Below, in pieces: positions 35,871 to 44,700 of a stretch of 64,000 nt of DNA; position 1 is the stretch's first letter, and each line of letters starts with the position of its first letter. The position numbers were made by a program, and so were the translations under genes. The DNA is from Virgisporangium aliadipatigenens (GTDB taxonomy: Bacteria; Actinomycetota; Actinomycetes; Mycobacteriales; Micromonosporaceae). The DNA is taken from the NCBI RefSeq assembly GCF_016863615.1, contig NZ_BOPF01000012.1, positions 242,178-306,177 on the forward strand, written 5' to 3'. The notes under the pieces were generated by a model. That model was given only the letters and a program-made list of their open reading frames with translations, was not told the DNA's origin and searched no databases.

Positions 35871-37078
35871 TCGTCCTGGACAGCGCACGCTGGCTGGCCG
35901 CCGAGGTCGCCGAGGCGGTCCGGGAACAACTACTGCTGCGTTTCAGCGAACTGCGGCGGCAGCGATCTGACATACGGCTCAGTGAGCTGTACGTCGCGGT
36001 CGCCGATACCCTCGCCGGACGTCCCGGCACGGCGATCGACAACGTAACGGAAGACTTCCAGTTACGTTGGGCGGAACTTCTACCTTCGCGACCCGGGCGC
36101 ACCATCACGCTCGACACCGGGGCGGTAGCGGGGCGAGCCGCTGTACTCTTCCCGCCACGTCGCCCGTCCTGGCAGGGAGCCCGATGCCACAGCCCCGATC
36201 TCCTTCTCGGTATCCATGGCGGCCGCCCCAGGTGGGTCCTCGGCGAGTTGCACGTGGCACTGAACACGTTGGAGAGCCGGGTCTTCCACACCCAATCCGA
36301 TGATCCGGCGGGACTGGCGGCGGGAGTGGCCGGCGACCTTGCCGGAGCCTGGCGAGTGGTGAACCTCCCGCCGGTCGATTCGCCGGAGGTGAGCCCACGT
36401 ACGTATCCGCCACGTGCGGTCTATCTTCCCGACCGCTATGTCGCGTTGTCCACCGGCCTGGACACGGGTCCTCCGTCCGGACGTCCCTCGTTACCCGCCG
36501 TGGTGCTTACAGTGCACGAAGACGACCAGGAAGGATTGGTGGTAAGGGGACCCGCCGGTGCGGGACAACTTCCAATCCTCGAAGTACTCGGAGATCAGCT
36601 GACCGCGCTGGTGGTCAACCGGTTCCATCCGATGGCCCCGGCGCCTTTTACGCCCCGAATGCTTCTCGACGAGCTGGTGATTCAGCGGCGGAACTGGGTG
36701 GTCCCCTCAATCGAGTTGACGGCACCACGGGCGGCGGAGGTCCTGGGCAGCAAGCTGTTGGACGCGGGCCTGCCGCGACACTGATTTGTCCGTGGCTCCG
36801 CAGAGGCCAAGCCCTTCTACGTCGATCTTCGGGCCCCCCTCTTGGTGCGCAACCTCATCCGTGCGGCGCGCCGCGACACAGAGCGTCCGGACGGGTCCGG
36901 CTCGTTGTCATTGAGCGAGATGCTGCCGGGTCCGGACGAACTGTGGATGACCGACTCGGCCGGATCCACCTACACCTCGGAATTTCGGTTGGTGGCTGTG
37001 GACGACCACATCACTCGCCGGCTGGTCCCGCTCGATTGGTGGGCGCACCCCCGCGAGAACCCAGGAGGTCATGAATGA
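35866..37078 (+). pseudogene. C-terminal fragment of class I lanthipeptide dehydratase (LanB) with in-frame TGA
   Basis: The reading frame starts abruptly at ALVLDSARWLAAEVAEAVREQ and runs to the gene's natural end, about 400 residues; family members are near 900-1000, so the N-terminal half or more is gone. Diagnostic segments: CHSPDLLLG, RWVLGELHVALNTLESRVF, PRTYPPRAVYLPDRY, FTPRMLLDELVIQRRNWVVP, LDAGLPRH, then KPFYVDLRAPLL, SLSEMLPGPDELWMTD and YTSEFRLVAVD. Between LPRH and FVRGSAEAKPFY, at 36782-36784, the frame is broken by a TGA without any shift. LanB proteins dehydrate Ser/Thr of RiPP precursors using glutamyl-tRNA. No precursor peptide or cyclase is nearby. Confidence 0.85.
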
Positions 37079-37747
37079 ACTTCGACAGCTGGCAGGTGTT
37101 GCGTGACGGCTCGGGCCCGATCGTCGACCCGGAATCCTATCTCGACCGTTGGGTCGGTGACCTGGTCGCACATCGGCTGGTCGGCAACACCGCTGCCGTG
37201 GCCGGGTTCTGCGCGGGCAACGCGTTCGCCATCGAGATGGTTCACCGGATCGCCACAACGGGTGGCAGCCGTCCCGCGCTGGTGATGTTCGATCCGGAGC
37301 CGGTCGATGTCGTCACCCTGTGTCATCAGTATCGGCTCGCGGTCGATCGGATGGCGCATGAGCTGGGAAGGCGCGTCGCCTCAGAGCCGGATGTCACACA
37401 CACGATGGCCACCCCGCTGTCGGAAGTCGCTGCTGATCTGTCGCGACGATACGAGGACGCGGTCCGCAGGACGCTCGACGCCCTCGGCGTGGAGGCGGAC
37501 CTCGGCGTCGAACTGGTCGGTCACTTCGACCGGTATCTCGACTATCTCTGCGCGGCTTCCCGGCTCGGCCTGCCGCGGTCGCAAACCGCTGCGCAGGTGT
37601 CCGTTCCGGCGGTTCGACGTGTCCCGCGAGGATCTGTTGCGCCATCCCGAAGTTATTGAGACCGTCCGCGACCTGGTTGCGGCCGTGCCGCCGGGGACGG
37701 GCGGTGCCCCATCGGTGACTGGCGTTGCGAAAGTCGGTCTACGATAA
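37075..37747 (+). pseudogene. Thioesterase-like alpha/beta hydrolase, frameshifted near 3' end
   Basis: ATG at 37075 overlaps the LanB stop and has AGGAGG at 37063-37068. LVGNTAAVAGFCAGNAFAIEMVHRIAT contains a G-x-C-x-G nucleophile elbow, as in Cys-type thioesterase-like proteins of natural-product clusters; RPALVMFDPEPVDVVTLCHQYRLAV follows. The frame ends at 37659 after AAQVSVPAVRR, but the +1 frame continues convincingly as RRFDVSREDLLRHPEVIETVRDLVAAVPPG to a stop at 37747, so a shift lies near 37590-37612. As written the product is 194 residues. Function is an inference from pattern and from the LanB neighbour. Confidence 0.65.
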
Positions 37748-37797
37748 GCTGCTGCCTATCGCCGCGGGGACCGGCGACGAATCGGACTGAGGATGGA

Positions 37798-38694
37798 ATG
37801 ACTGGTCTCGACATCGTACTGCCCTGCTATGGCAATATCGAATTGCTCAAGGCTGCGGTGCGGAGCGTGCTGTCGCAGAAGAGCGACCAATGGCATCTCA
37901 CGGTCATCGACGACGGACAGGATCCGGAACTGCCGACCTGGTTCGCGTCCCTTGGGCATCCGAGGGTGCGCTACGAGCGAAACGAAAAGAATCTGGGTAT
38001 CACCGCGAACTTCCAGAAGTGCCTGGATTCGGTAAAGCGGGAACATATGGTCATGATGGGCTCGGACGACATCATGCTGCCGAATTATGTCGATACGATC
38101 CTCGACCTTCTGAACCGGCATCCCGACGCAACGATCATCCACCCTGGGGTGCAAATTGTCGACGAGTCGGGAAAGCCGGTGCGAACCCTCGTCGACCACG
38201 CCAAGCAGCGTATCTATCGTCCGTCGTTCCACGGCGAAGTCGTGTTGGCGGGTGAATCCCTGGCGGCGAGTCTACTTCGGGGAAACTGGTTCTACTTTCC
38301 GTCCTTGTGCTGGCGCACGTCGGCACTTGCATCCGTCGGGTTCGACCGGCGCTTCGTGGTGATCCAGGATCTCGCCGCAGCTCTTCCTTTGATCGCCGCC
38401 GGCGGCACGATGGTGGTCAGCGAAACGCTCTCCTTCCAATATCGCCGCCACAGCAACAGCGTTTCCTCAGCGGAGGCGATCAAGGGCAGTCGGTTCCCGG
38501 AAGAACGCAGCTATTTTCGGGAGGCTGCCAAGCAGATGGAGCAGGTCGGCTGGAAGCGAGCCGCCCGAGCCGCCCGATGGCATGACTCGTCCAGGCTGCA
38601 CGCGCTAGCTCTGTTGCCCAGTGCTCTCCGGAAGGGTCAACTCGGTGGGGCACGTGGGTTGCTCGAGCACGCGCTGCGTCCGTTGGGTCGTTGA
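37798..38694 (+). CDS. Family 2 glycosyltransferase
   Basis: 298 residues and intact, unlike its neighbours. GT-A fold: DIVLPCYGNIELLKAAVRSVLSQKSDQWHLTVIDDGQDPEL, RVRYERNEKNLGITANFQKCLDSVKREHMVMMGSDDIMLPNYVDTIL (the SDD is the metal-binding DxD equivalent), then IHPGVQIVDESGKPV. A C-terminal acceptor part follows. It transfers a sugar from a nucleotide donor to an unknown acceptor. Third-position G/C is lower than in flanking chromosomal genes. It may once have decorated the product of the LanB-containing cluster. Confidence 0.88.
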   Translation: MTGLDIVLPCYGNIELLKAAVRSVLSQKSDQWHLTVIDDGQDPELPTWFASLGHPRVRYERNEKNLGITANFQKCLDSVKREHMVMMGSDDIMLPNYVDTILDLLNRHPDATIIHPGVQIVDESGKPVRTLVDHAKQRIYRPSFHGEVVLAGESLAASLLRGNWFYFPSLCWRTSALASVGFDRRFVVIQDLAAALPLIAAGGTMVVSETLSFQYRRHSNSVSSAEAIKGSRFPEERSYFREAAKQMEQVGWKRAARAARWHDSSRLHALALLPSALRKGQLGGARGLLEHALRPLGR

Positions 38695-38830
38695 CCGGTG
38701 TTCGTCCGGGCCGGGTGATTCGTGCGGCCGCCAGCGGCTCCTCCGCACCGTCACGCGGCCCGGCCCTCGTAGGTGTCGTTCAAGTGCCGTGGTGGGCCAC
38801 CACCGTCGCCCTCCGAATCGAGGCCTCCCG

Positions 38831-39451
38831 CTATCCAAGAGCCCGGGCTGCCGCTTGGTTGAGCGTCTCAATGACCCAGGGGCCGAGGTCGCGCTCCGCG
38901 TATCTCGCGGCCCTTCGCCACAGTTCGACATTGTCCTGCGGCACCAGTACGCGCGGTAGAGCGACAGACGCGGATCCCGCGGATGCGCGCCGCGCGGCGT
39001 CGCGAACCGCTCGCCGAAGCGCACTTCGCGACCAGCCGCCCTCTTGCGCGACGTCGAGCCAGTAGTCCTGCGTCTCGGCCGGGAGCGCGGCGACCTCGGC
39101 GTGGTGTTGAAAGCTCAACGACTCGCGTCGGCGTGACAATTCGAACCGGCCTGCAACCCAGGCGTAGTTTCGGAGCGTCTGGTAGTCCAGACCTACTGCA
39201 TCGACGGCACGCCGGTAACGATCCTGGTATCGCCGCTTTCCGAAGACGAGCCAGTCGCCCAAACACCACGAAGAGGTATCGATGATCCGGGACAAGTGCG
39301 TTCCCGCCCGCTCCCATCCATCGAATGTGACGGCTTCCGGTATTTGCAGGCCTACCCGAGTGGTGAGGATGCGGTCGCTCGTCGGAGCCGCCGCGCGATG
39401 GGAGTCACCTGCGGTCGGGCGGGTTACTGCCGTGAGGCTCCTTTTTGTCAC
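38831..39451 (-). CDS. LmbU-family transcriptional regulator
   Basis: 206 residues from a GTG at 39451. The conserved LmbU core is clear: ILTTRVGLQIPEAVTFDGWERAGTHLSRIIDTSSWCLGDWLVFGKRRYQDRYRRAVDAVGLDYQTLRNYAWVAGRFELSRRRESLSFQHHAEVAALPAETQDYWLDVAQEGGWSRSALRRAVR. LmbU activates the lincomycin cluster of Streptomyces lincolnensis, and homologues are typically cluster-situated regulators of antibiotic genes. Here it is left beside a broken LanB fragment, so its targets within the island may be lost. The 136 bp between it and the convergent glycosyltransferase gene holds nothing I recognise. Confidence 0.87.
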   Translation of the reverse strand: MTKRSLTAVTRPTAGDSHRAAAPTSDRILTTRVGLQIPEAVTFDGWERAGTHLSRIIDTSSWCLGDWLVFGKRRYQDRYRRAVDAVGLDYQTLRNYAWVAGRFELSRRRESLSFQHHAEVAALPAETQDYWLDVAQEGGWSRSALRRAVRDAARRASAGSASVALPRVLVPQDNVELWRRAARYAERDLGPWVIETLNQAAARALG

Positions 39452-39667
39452 GCTCGCTCCATTCTCATTCGCCGCTCGGTGAGACTGATCTCATCTGTTT
39501 CGATCGGCCGTTCGCCGTTTAAGCACAGAATGAGGACAGGTCCGTTCCTCCGGTGTCATCACACCAGGCCAAGGGTGCCTCGTGCGCTGATCTGCTCCGT
39601 GGGTCCGGACGGACGTGGACTTGCGCTCGAGTTCCTCGGTCTGAGTAGTTGAGTAGTCCCCGACCAT
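39452..39667. other. Intergenic region between LmbU-like gene and IS630 relic
   Basis: 216 bp of relatively A/T-rich sequence. It must carry the promoter of the leftward LmbU-family gene. No open frame, operator dyad or IS end could be recognised. Confidence 0.4.
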
Positions 39668-40334
39668 CAAGATCCGTGCGACAGAACCCGGTGTGCTGAG
39701 TCTTTGATTCGTTTGCAGTAGGCGGCGAGGCTAGCGAGGGTGTCGGCGGCGGCTGCTTGTTCCAGGTCTGCAGCCAGTCCCGGATGTCTTTGTCCAGTGC
39801 GACGACCCTGCGGTGCACGCCGCGGCGGACGAGCTTGTTGGTGATCTCGGCGAAGAAGCGCTCGACGAGGTTCAGCCACGACGTCCCGGTCGGCGGGCAC
39901 GGTGGCGTCGATCTTCCGCAGAAAATCGGAGGAACTCCTGCTGCCGGTGCCGGTGGCGACGTCTGGTGCCGCGAACAGGCTCGTCACCCCGGCCCGCAGA
40001 TAGTCGTGGGTGCGCCGCTCGGGTGTTGCGGACTGCCATCGGCAACACCGGCGTCGGAAACGGTCCGTGGCCGGCCGGGACGCGCCTCGTGGAACAACCC
40101 CTCCACTCGATCGGCCAGAAACCGTGCCCGCCACGTCGTCACCGTCGGCCGCGACACCGCCAACAACCGAGCGACATCACTGTCCGACAGGCCGTCCGCG
40201 CAGGCCGACACCGTCCGAGCACGCAATGCCAACGCCTGCGCCGTCGAGCGCCGCCGTGTCGACGAATCCAGCTCTACACACTCGCCAACGCTCAGCACTA
40301 CCGGCGGCAACTCCGGTCCAGGCGATCCACCCAC
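39668..40334 (-). pseudogene. Wrecked IS630-family transposase
   Basis: Four blocks, read leftwards. 40334-40043: N-terminal helix-turn-helix (STRRRSTAQALALRARTVSACADGLSDSDVARLLAVSRPTVTTWRARFLADRVEGLFHEARPGRPRTVSDAGV). About 40020-39876, another frame: RTHDYLRAGVTSLFAAPDVATG...FLRKIDATVPADRDV. Then a third frame: WLNLVERFFAEITNKLVRRGVHRRVVALDKDIRDWLQTWNKQ. Finally ADTLASLAAYCKRIKDSAHR to the stop. The first catalytic Asp region and the DNYGTHK block with the second Asp are deleted, so it is inactive. Terminal inverted repeats not found. Confidence 0.85.
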
Positions 40335-40366
40335 ACCGAACTAACGGAAACTACCGACTCAGCACG

Positions 40367-41788
40367 CTAGCGGGCGAGCGGCGGCCGGACCACGAACGCG
40401 CTGTCGGCCCGGAACTCCTCCGTCCGATCGGAGCGATCCACCCACAGCTCGTCCGCACGGTGCCGCAGGAACCAGCCGGGGTAGTTCGAGGACTCGAGCG
40501 CGACAGCTCCCGCCGCCGGGTCGGCCCGGGGGCAGAACGTCGCGTCGCCGTGGAACAGCGCGGTCCCGTTGTCCTGGTCCAGGCGCAGCCGCCAGTCGAT
40601 GTGCCGCAGGAAGGCGCCGTCCCGGGAGCGGAACGAGAAGCACGCCGCGTCGGCCAGCCCCGGCACCGCCTCGAACGTCGCCCGTTCGCGGCTCGCCCCG
40701 TCGGTGGCGGTGCCCACGTAGCCGAACGTGGCGCCGGCCGCGACGTACCGGCCGGGCGCGTTGGCCGCCTCCAGCGAGAGCCGCCCGGGTGCCACCGCCG
40801 CCCCGGCCCGACCGCCGGTGGAGGCCCGGCGCGGGGCCGCGTCGCCGTGCAGCACCGACGCGCCGACCACTCCGGCCGCCAGCGTCGCCGCGATCACCAC
40901 GGCCGCCACCGGGTGTGCCGCGAGAACGGCCATCGGGTGCGCCGCCAGCAGGCCGGCTTTGCCTCCGGCGACGGCGGTCGGGACGAGCGCGCACTCCTTC
41001 AGCAGCGCGGCCGACAGCGCCACCGGCACCGGCAGCAGCGCGAGGCCGGCGAGGAGGCGTTCGGCGGGGACGGCGCCGGTCGCCGCGCGGCCGCAGGTCG
41101 GGCACGAACGGGTGTGCCGCGCGAACCGCTTGCGCCACAACGGGTTCGGCACACCGTTCCAGCCCGCGGCGATCGCCTCGAGGCCGGCGCACCGGGGCCT
41201 GGCGTCCAGCGCCGCCACGACGCCCCGGCTGACGTCGAGTTGCTGGCGCATCCGCTGCACCCGCACACCGGCGTGCGCCAGCTTCACGTCCAGCGTGGCC
41301 GCCAGTTCGGCGCGGTTGAGCTGACCGGCCGCCTCGAGCCACCACAGGGACAGCAGCACCCGGTCGTCCGGGTCGAGCCAGCGGCCGGCGTGCACCACCT
41401 GCCGGCGTTGGCCGGCGAGGTCGACCCGCAGCGCGGCGAGCCCCTCGAACGCGGCATCGGGCACCCCGGCCGCGTCGTCGATCGACGCCGTTCGCGAGGC
41501 GACCTCGGCCCGGCGGCGCAGGTGCGTGGCGACCTGGCGGACGGCGATCGCGGCGAGCCACGGCCGGAAGCTCTCCGGGGTGCGCAGCATCCGCAGCTGG
41601 CGCACCGCCCGCAGCATCACGTCCTGCACGACGTCGTCCGCGTCCGGATGGCCGGCCAGCGCGCGCCGCACGATCGTGTACACGAACGGCAGGTGCGCGG
41701 TGACGAGGTCGTCGAGCGCCGCCCGGTCACCCGCGCGGGCGGCGGCGACAAGTTCGGTCTCGTTGATGCTCGTGGCACGCATGCACAC
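40367..41788 (-). CDS. ECF sigma factor fused to membrane segment and AbfB sugar-binding domain
   Basis: 473 residues. Sigma2 (about 10-85): LVAAARAGDRAALDDLVTAHLPFVYTIVRRALAGHPDADDVVQDVMLRAVRQLRMLRTPESFRPWLAAIAVRQVA. Sigma4 (about 125-190) includes LSLWWLEAAGQLNRAELAATLDVKLAHAGVRVQRMRQQL. Next HTRSCPTCGR, a zinc-binding anti-sigma-like motif, and hydrophobic stretches (LLAGLALLPVPVALSAALL; VLAAHPVAAVVIAATLAAGVVGASVL). Last, about 330-470, an AbfB (CBM42-like) beta-trefoil domain: LEAANAPGRYVAAG, FLRHIDWRLRLDQDNGTALFHGDATFCPR, LESSNYPGWFLRH, ADSAFVV. Sigma, anti-sigma and an outside sensor seem to be one chain. Confidence 0.87.
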   Translation of the reverse strand: MCMRATSINETELVAAARAGDRAALDDLVTAHLPFVYTIVRRALAGHPDADDVVQDVMLRAVRQLRMLRTPESFRPWLAAIAVRQVATHLRRRAEVASRTASIDDAAGVPDAAFEGLAALRVDLAGQRRQVVHAGRWLDPDDRVLLSLWWLEAAGQLNRAELAATLDVKLAHAGVRVQRMRQQLDVSRGVVAALDARPRCAGLEAIAAGWNGVPNPLWRKRFARHTRSCPTCGRAATGAVPAERLLAGLALLPVPVALSAALLKECALVPTAVAGGKAGLLAAHPMAVLAAHPVAAVVIAATLAAGVVGASVLHGDAAPRRASTGGRAGAAVAPGRLSLEAANAPGRYVAAGATFGYVGTATDGASRERATFEAVPGLADAACFSFRSRDGAFLRHIDWRLRLDQDNGTALFHGDATFCPRADPAAGAVALESSNYPGWFLRHRADELWVDRSDRTEEFRADSAFVVRPPLAR

Positions 41789-41829
41789 ATCGTCGCCCTC
41801 GAGGCGCGCCGGTCAAGTGGACGGCCGCC

Positions 41830-41994
41830 TCACAGGCACAGGAACAGGGCGAGCGCGGCCAGCACCGCGCCGAGGACCACCAGCCGCGCCACGCGGATCC
41901 GCCGGCGCATCCGCCGCCCGTCGGCGATCGCCCGCGCGACGAGGTCGCCCATGGGCGGGCCGGCCGAGTCCGCCTCGTGGAACAGGATGCGCAC
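41830..41994 (-). CDS. Small membrane protein
   Basis: 54 residues from a GTG at 41994 (an ATG at 41952 gives 40). ILFHEADSAGPPMGDLVARAIADGRRMRRRIR is soluble and basic at its end; VARLVVLGAVLAALALFLCL is a single C-terminal membrane helix. It lies 26 bp after the NarL-type response regulator and 41 bp before the ECF sigma gene, same strand. Codon bias and spacing suggest it is real, but there is no family to cite. Confidence 0.5.
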   Translation of the reverse strand: MRILFHEADSAGPPMGDLVARAIADGRRMRRRIRVARLVVLGAVLAALALFLCL

Positions 41995-42020
41995 ACCCTG
42001 TAGACGGGCCGGACCCCGGT

Positions 42021-42698
42021 TCAGGTAGCCGGGCCGGCCAGGTCGGGGAGCACGCCGGCATCGCGCACCAGCAGCGCCGCCTTGACCCGGTCGGGCACAC
42101 CGAGCTTGGTGAACACGACCGACACCTGATTGCGAACGGTCTTCTCGCTGATGCCGAGCCGCTTCGCGATCGACGCGTTGCTCTCGCCCGCCGCCAGGTG
42201 CGCGAGGATCTCCCGTTCCCGCGCGCTCAACCGGTCGAACGGCGGCGGCAGCGTCGCGACCGGCCGGCGCAGCGTGGCCAGCACACCGGTGCCGATCTCC
42301 GGCCCCAGCACCACCCCGCCGAACGCCACCGTGCGTAGCGCGTCGCACAGCTGCTCCGGCGGGATGTCCTTGCGGACGTACCCGTGCGCGCCGGCCCGCA
42401 GCGCACGGATGACGACCTCCTCGTCGTCGGTCATGCTCAGCATCAGTACGTTGGTGCCGGGACGCGCGCGCAGGATGCGGCGGGTGGCCTCGATGCCGTC
42501 GCCGTCGGGCAGCGCCACGTCCATGGCCGCCACGGTGATCCGGTGCTCGACGGCACGCGCCACCGCCTCGGCCATCGTGGCGGCCTCGACGACGGAGTCG
42601 ACCCAGGACTCGGCGGCGAGCAGGGTGCGCAGCCCGCGCCGCACGATCGGGTGGTCGTCGACCACCAGCACCCGCGCCTCCATACCGCGCTCGGTCAC
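42021..42698 (-). CDS. NarL/LuxR-family response regulator
   Basis: 225 residues from a GTG that overlaps the kinase stop (GTGA); an ATG at 42683 is the alternative. Receiver: ARVLVVDDHPIVRRGLRTLLAAES, phospho-Asp in VAAMDVALPDGDGIEATRRIL, MLSMTDDEEVVIRALRAGAHGYVRKDIPPEQL. C-terminal LuxR helix-turn-helix: FDRLSAREREILAHLAAGESNASIAKRLGISEKTVRNQVSVVFTKLGVPDRVKAALLVRDAG. Partner of the upstream kinase; last gene of the metallopeptidase operon. Confidence 0.93.
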   Translation of the reverse strand: MTERGMEARVLVVDDHPIVRRGLRTLLAAESWVDSVVEAATMAEAVARAVEHRITVAAMDVALPDGDGIEATRRILRARPGTNVLMLSMTDDEEVVIRALRAGAHGYVRKDIPPEQLCDALRTVAFGGVVLGPEIGTGVLATLRRPVATLPPPFDRLSAREREILAHLAAGESNASIAKRLGISEKTVRNQVSVVFTKLGVPDRVKAALLVRDAGVLPDLAGPAT

Positions 42699-44698
42699 GA
42701 AACCGGGACGCCGAGGCGCAGCGGCATCCGGACCTCCACGGCCGTCCCGTGCGGGGCGACCGTGCGCAGCGCGCAGGTGCCGCCGAGTTCCTCGGCCCGT
42801 TCGCGCATCGAGTCGAGCCCGACGCCGCGGCGGCCGGCCGTCGGCAGGCCCACGCCGTCGTCGACGACCGTCAGCACCAGCGCGTCGGACAGCTCCACGG
42901 TGATCGTGCAGCGCGCGGCGTGGGCGTGGCGGGCGACGTTCGTGAGCGCCTCGGCGACGATGCGGTAGGCGGCCACCTCGACGGCGGCCGGCAGCCCGTC
43001 CAGCTCGTCGGGGGCGTCGACGGTGACGGACAGTTCCTCGCCGTCGAAGCGGCGGCCCTCCGCGCGCAGCGCCGCGGGCAGCCCCCGGTCGAGCGCGGGC
43101 GGCCGCAGCTGGTCCACCAGCCGGCGCACCTCGACCGTGCAGGTGCGCAGGTCCCCGGCGAGTTCGTCGAGGATGGTGCCGGCCCGCTCGTGCCGGCCGA
43201 CGATCCGTTGGGCCGCGCTCACTTGCATCGACATGCCCGCGATCGTAGGCCCGAGGCCGTCGTGCAGGTCGCGGCGCAGCCGCCGCCGTTCCTCCTCGCG
43301 GGCCACGACGAGGCGTTCGCGGGAGGTGCGCAGGTCCTGGATCAGCCGGGCCGTCTCGACGGCGACCGCCGCGTGCAGCGCCACGTCCGAGAAGAGGCGC
43401 CGTTCGCCGCGGGTGAAGCGGGCGCCCGGGCTCCGGGTCGCCACGATCAGGCGTCCGACGTGCTCCCCGTGCGCGAGCATGTCGAAGCTCTCGGCCCCGT
43501 CCGGCTTCTCTCCGTGGAACGTCAGGTCGCCGTGGAACGCCAGCCGCCGCGGCGCGTGCCGTCCGGCGGTCTCGACGGCCACGTAGGGCAGCCGCAGCGA
43601 CGCCGCGAGGGCCTCGGTCAGCAGCTGCGGCACGGCGTCCGGCTCGGCGGTGTCCCGCAACAACCCGGTGAGGCGGCGCACCACCAGGTAGGGATCGTCG
43701 CGGTCGCCGTAGATCAGCTGGTTGACGCCGCGCTGGACCCGTTCGCGGGCGGGCTGGAACGTCACCGCGAGCAGCCCGGTCGCCACCAGCGACGCCTCCG
43801 ACGACCCGTCCGACCCGAAGAACCACCACCGCAGCAGCGACACCAGCGCCACGAACGCGGCAATGACGACCACCGTCATGATGAGCCACACGAGCGTGCG
43901 GTTGACCACCCGGTCCAGCCCGTACAGCCGGTAGCGCAGCACGGCGAGGGTCATCCCGGCCGGCACGGCTACGACGGTGAGCAGCCAGGCGCCCGAGACG
44001 TTCCAGGAGGAGTCGAGCCAGATCGTCAGCGCCATCACGCACAGCGTCGGCAGCAGGCACGCCAACTGGCGGCGGGTGTCGCCGGTCGCCGTCCACCAGC
44101 GCCGGCCGAGGCTCGCCAGCACACCGGCCGCGCCGAGGATCGCGAGGATCGCCGAGACGTTCGCGATGGACAGGGCGGTGCGGCCCGCGGCCGTGGTGGG
44201 CGGGGTGCCGGTGAGCAGCTGGTCGTGCGGCGGCACGAGGGTCAGCAGCGCGAACCCGACCGTGGCCCCGCCGACGCCCAGGATCACCAGAGCCGCGACG
44301 GGCGACCAGCGCCACGACGGCAGCCGACCGTCCGGGAACACCAGCAGCGCCAACAGGATCAGGCCGAACGGCACCAGCCACAGCCACTGGCCGACCCACG
44401 CCGCGGGCCGCCACTCGGTCCAGCTGACGGCCAGCAGCGCGCCGAGCGAGGAGACGCCGGCGGCCACCATGAGCCGGCCGACGCGGTGGCCCGGCACGCC
44501 GGCCAGCACCAGCGCGCCGAGCCCGGTGAACGCCACGCCGATCCCGCCCGTCATCCCGGTCCACGCCAGGGCGGTGCGGCCGGGGTCGCGCAGCTGGCCC
44601 CACAGCACTGCGGCGGCGACCGCCGCGGCGAGAACCGCGGCGGCGTAACGGTTGACCGGACGGTGCCAACCGCCCGGGGCGGGACCGGCGGTGGCCAT
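42695..44698 (-). CDS. NarL-type (HisKA_3) membrane sensor histidine kinase
   Basis: 667 residues. About ten membrane helices fill residues 15-290 (AVLAAAVAAAVLWGQLRD, GIGVAFTGLGALVLAGVPGH, LWLVPFGLILLALLVFPDGRLPSW). A GAF-like region follows (about 320-440). Then REEERRRLRRDLHDGLGPTIAGMSMQVSAAQRIVG with the HisKA_3 His, and the ATPase: AYRIVAEALTNVARHAHAARCTITVEL, VVDDGVGLPTAGRRGVGLDSMRERAEELGGTCAL. It starts 2 bp after the unknown 170-residue gene and overlaps the response regulator, so it belongs to the operon headed by the metallopeptidase. Confidence 0.92.
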   Translation of the reverse strand: MATAGPAPGGWHRPVNRYAAAVLAAAVAAAVLWGQLRDPGRTALAWTGMTGGIGVAFTGLGALVLAGVPGHRVGRLMVAAGVSSLGALLAVSWTEWRPAAWVGQWLWLVPFGLILLALLVFPDGRLPSWRWSPVAALVILGVGGATVGFALLTLVPPHDQLLTGTPPTTAAGRTALSIANVSAILAILGAAGVLASLGRRWWTATGDTRRQLACLLPTLCVMALTIWLDSSWNVSGAWLLTVVAVPAGMTLAVLRYRLYGLDRVVNRTLVWLIMTVVVIAAFVALVSLLRWWFFGSDGSSEASLVATGLLAVTFQPARERVQRGVNQLIYGDRDDPYLVVRRLTGLLRDTAEPDAVPQLLTEALAASLRLPYVAVETAGRHAPRRLAFHGDLTFHGEKPDGAESFDMLAHGEHVGRLIVATRSPGARFTRGERRLFSDVALHAAVAVETARLIQDLRTSRERLVVAREEERRRLRRDLHDGLGPTIAGMSMQVSAAQRIVGRHERAGTILDELAGDLRTCTVEVRRLVDQLRPPALDRGLPAALRAEGRRFDGEELSVTVDAPDELDGLPAAVEVAAYRIVAEALTNVARHAHAARCTITVELSDALVLTVVDDGVGLPTAGRRGVGLDSMRERAEELGGTCALRTVAPHGTAVEVRMPLRLGVPVS

Positions 44699-44700
44699 CG

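Noticed and set aside
36782..36784. Selenocysteine at the LanB TGA
   Set aside because: I saw no convincing SECIS-like hairpin downstream, and the gene is already truncated at its 5' end, so a nonsense mutation is simpler.
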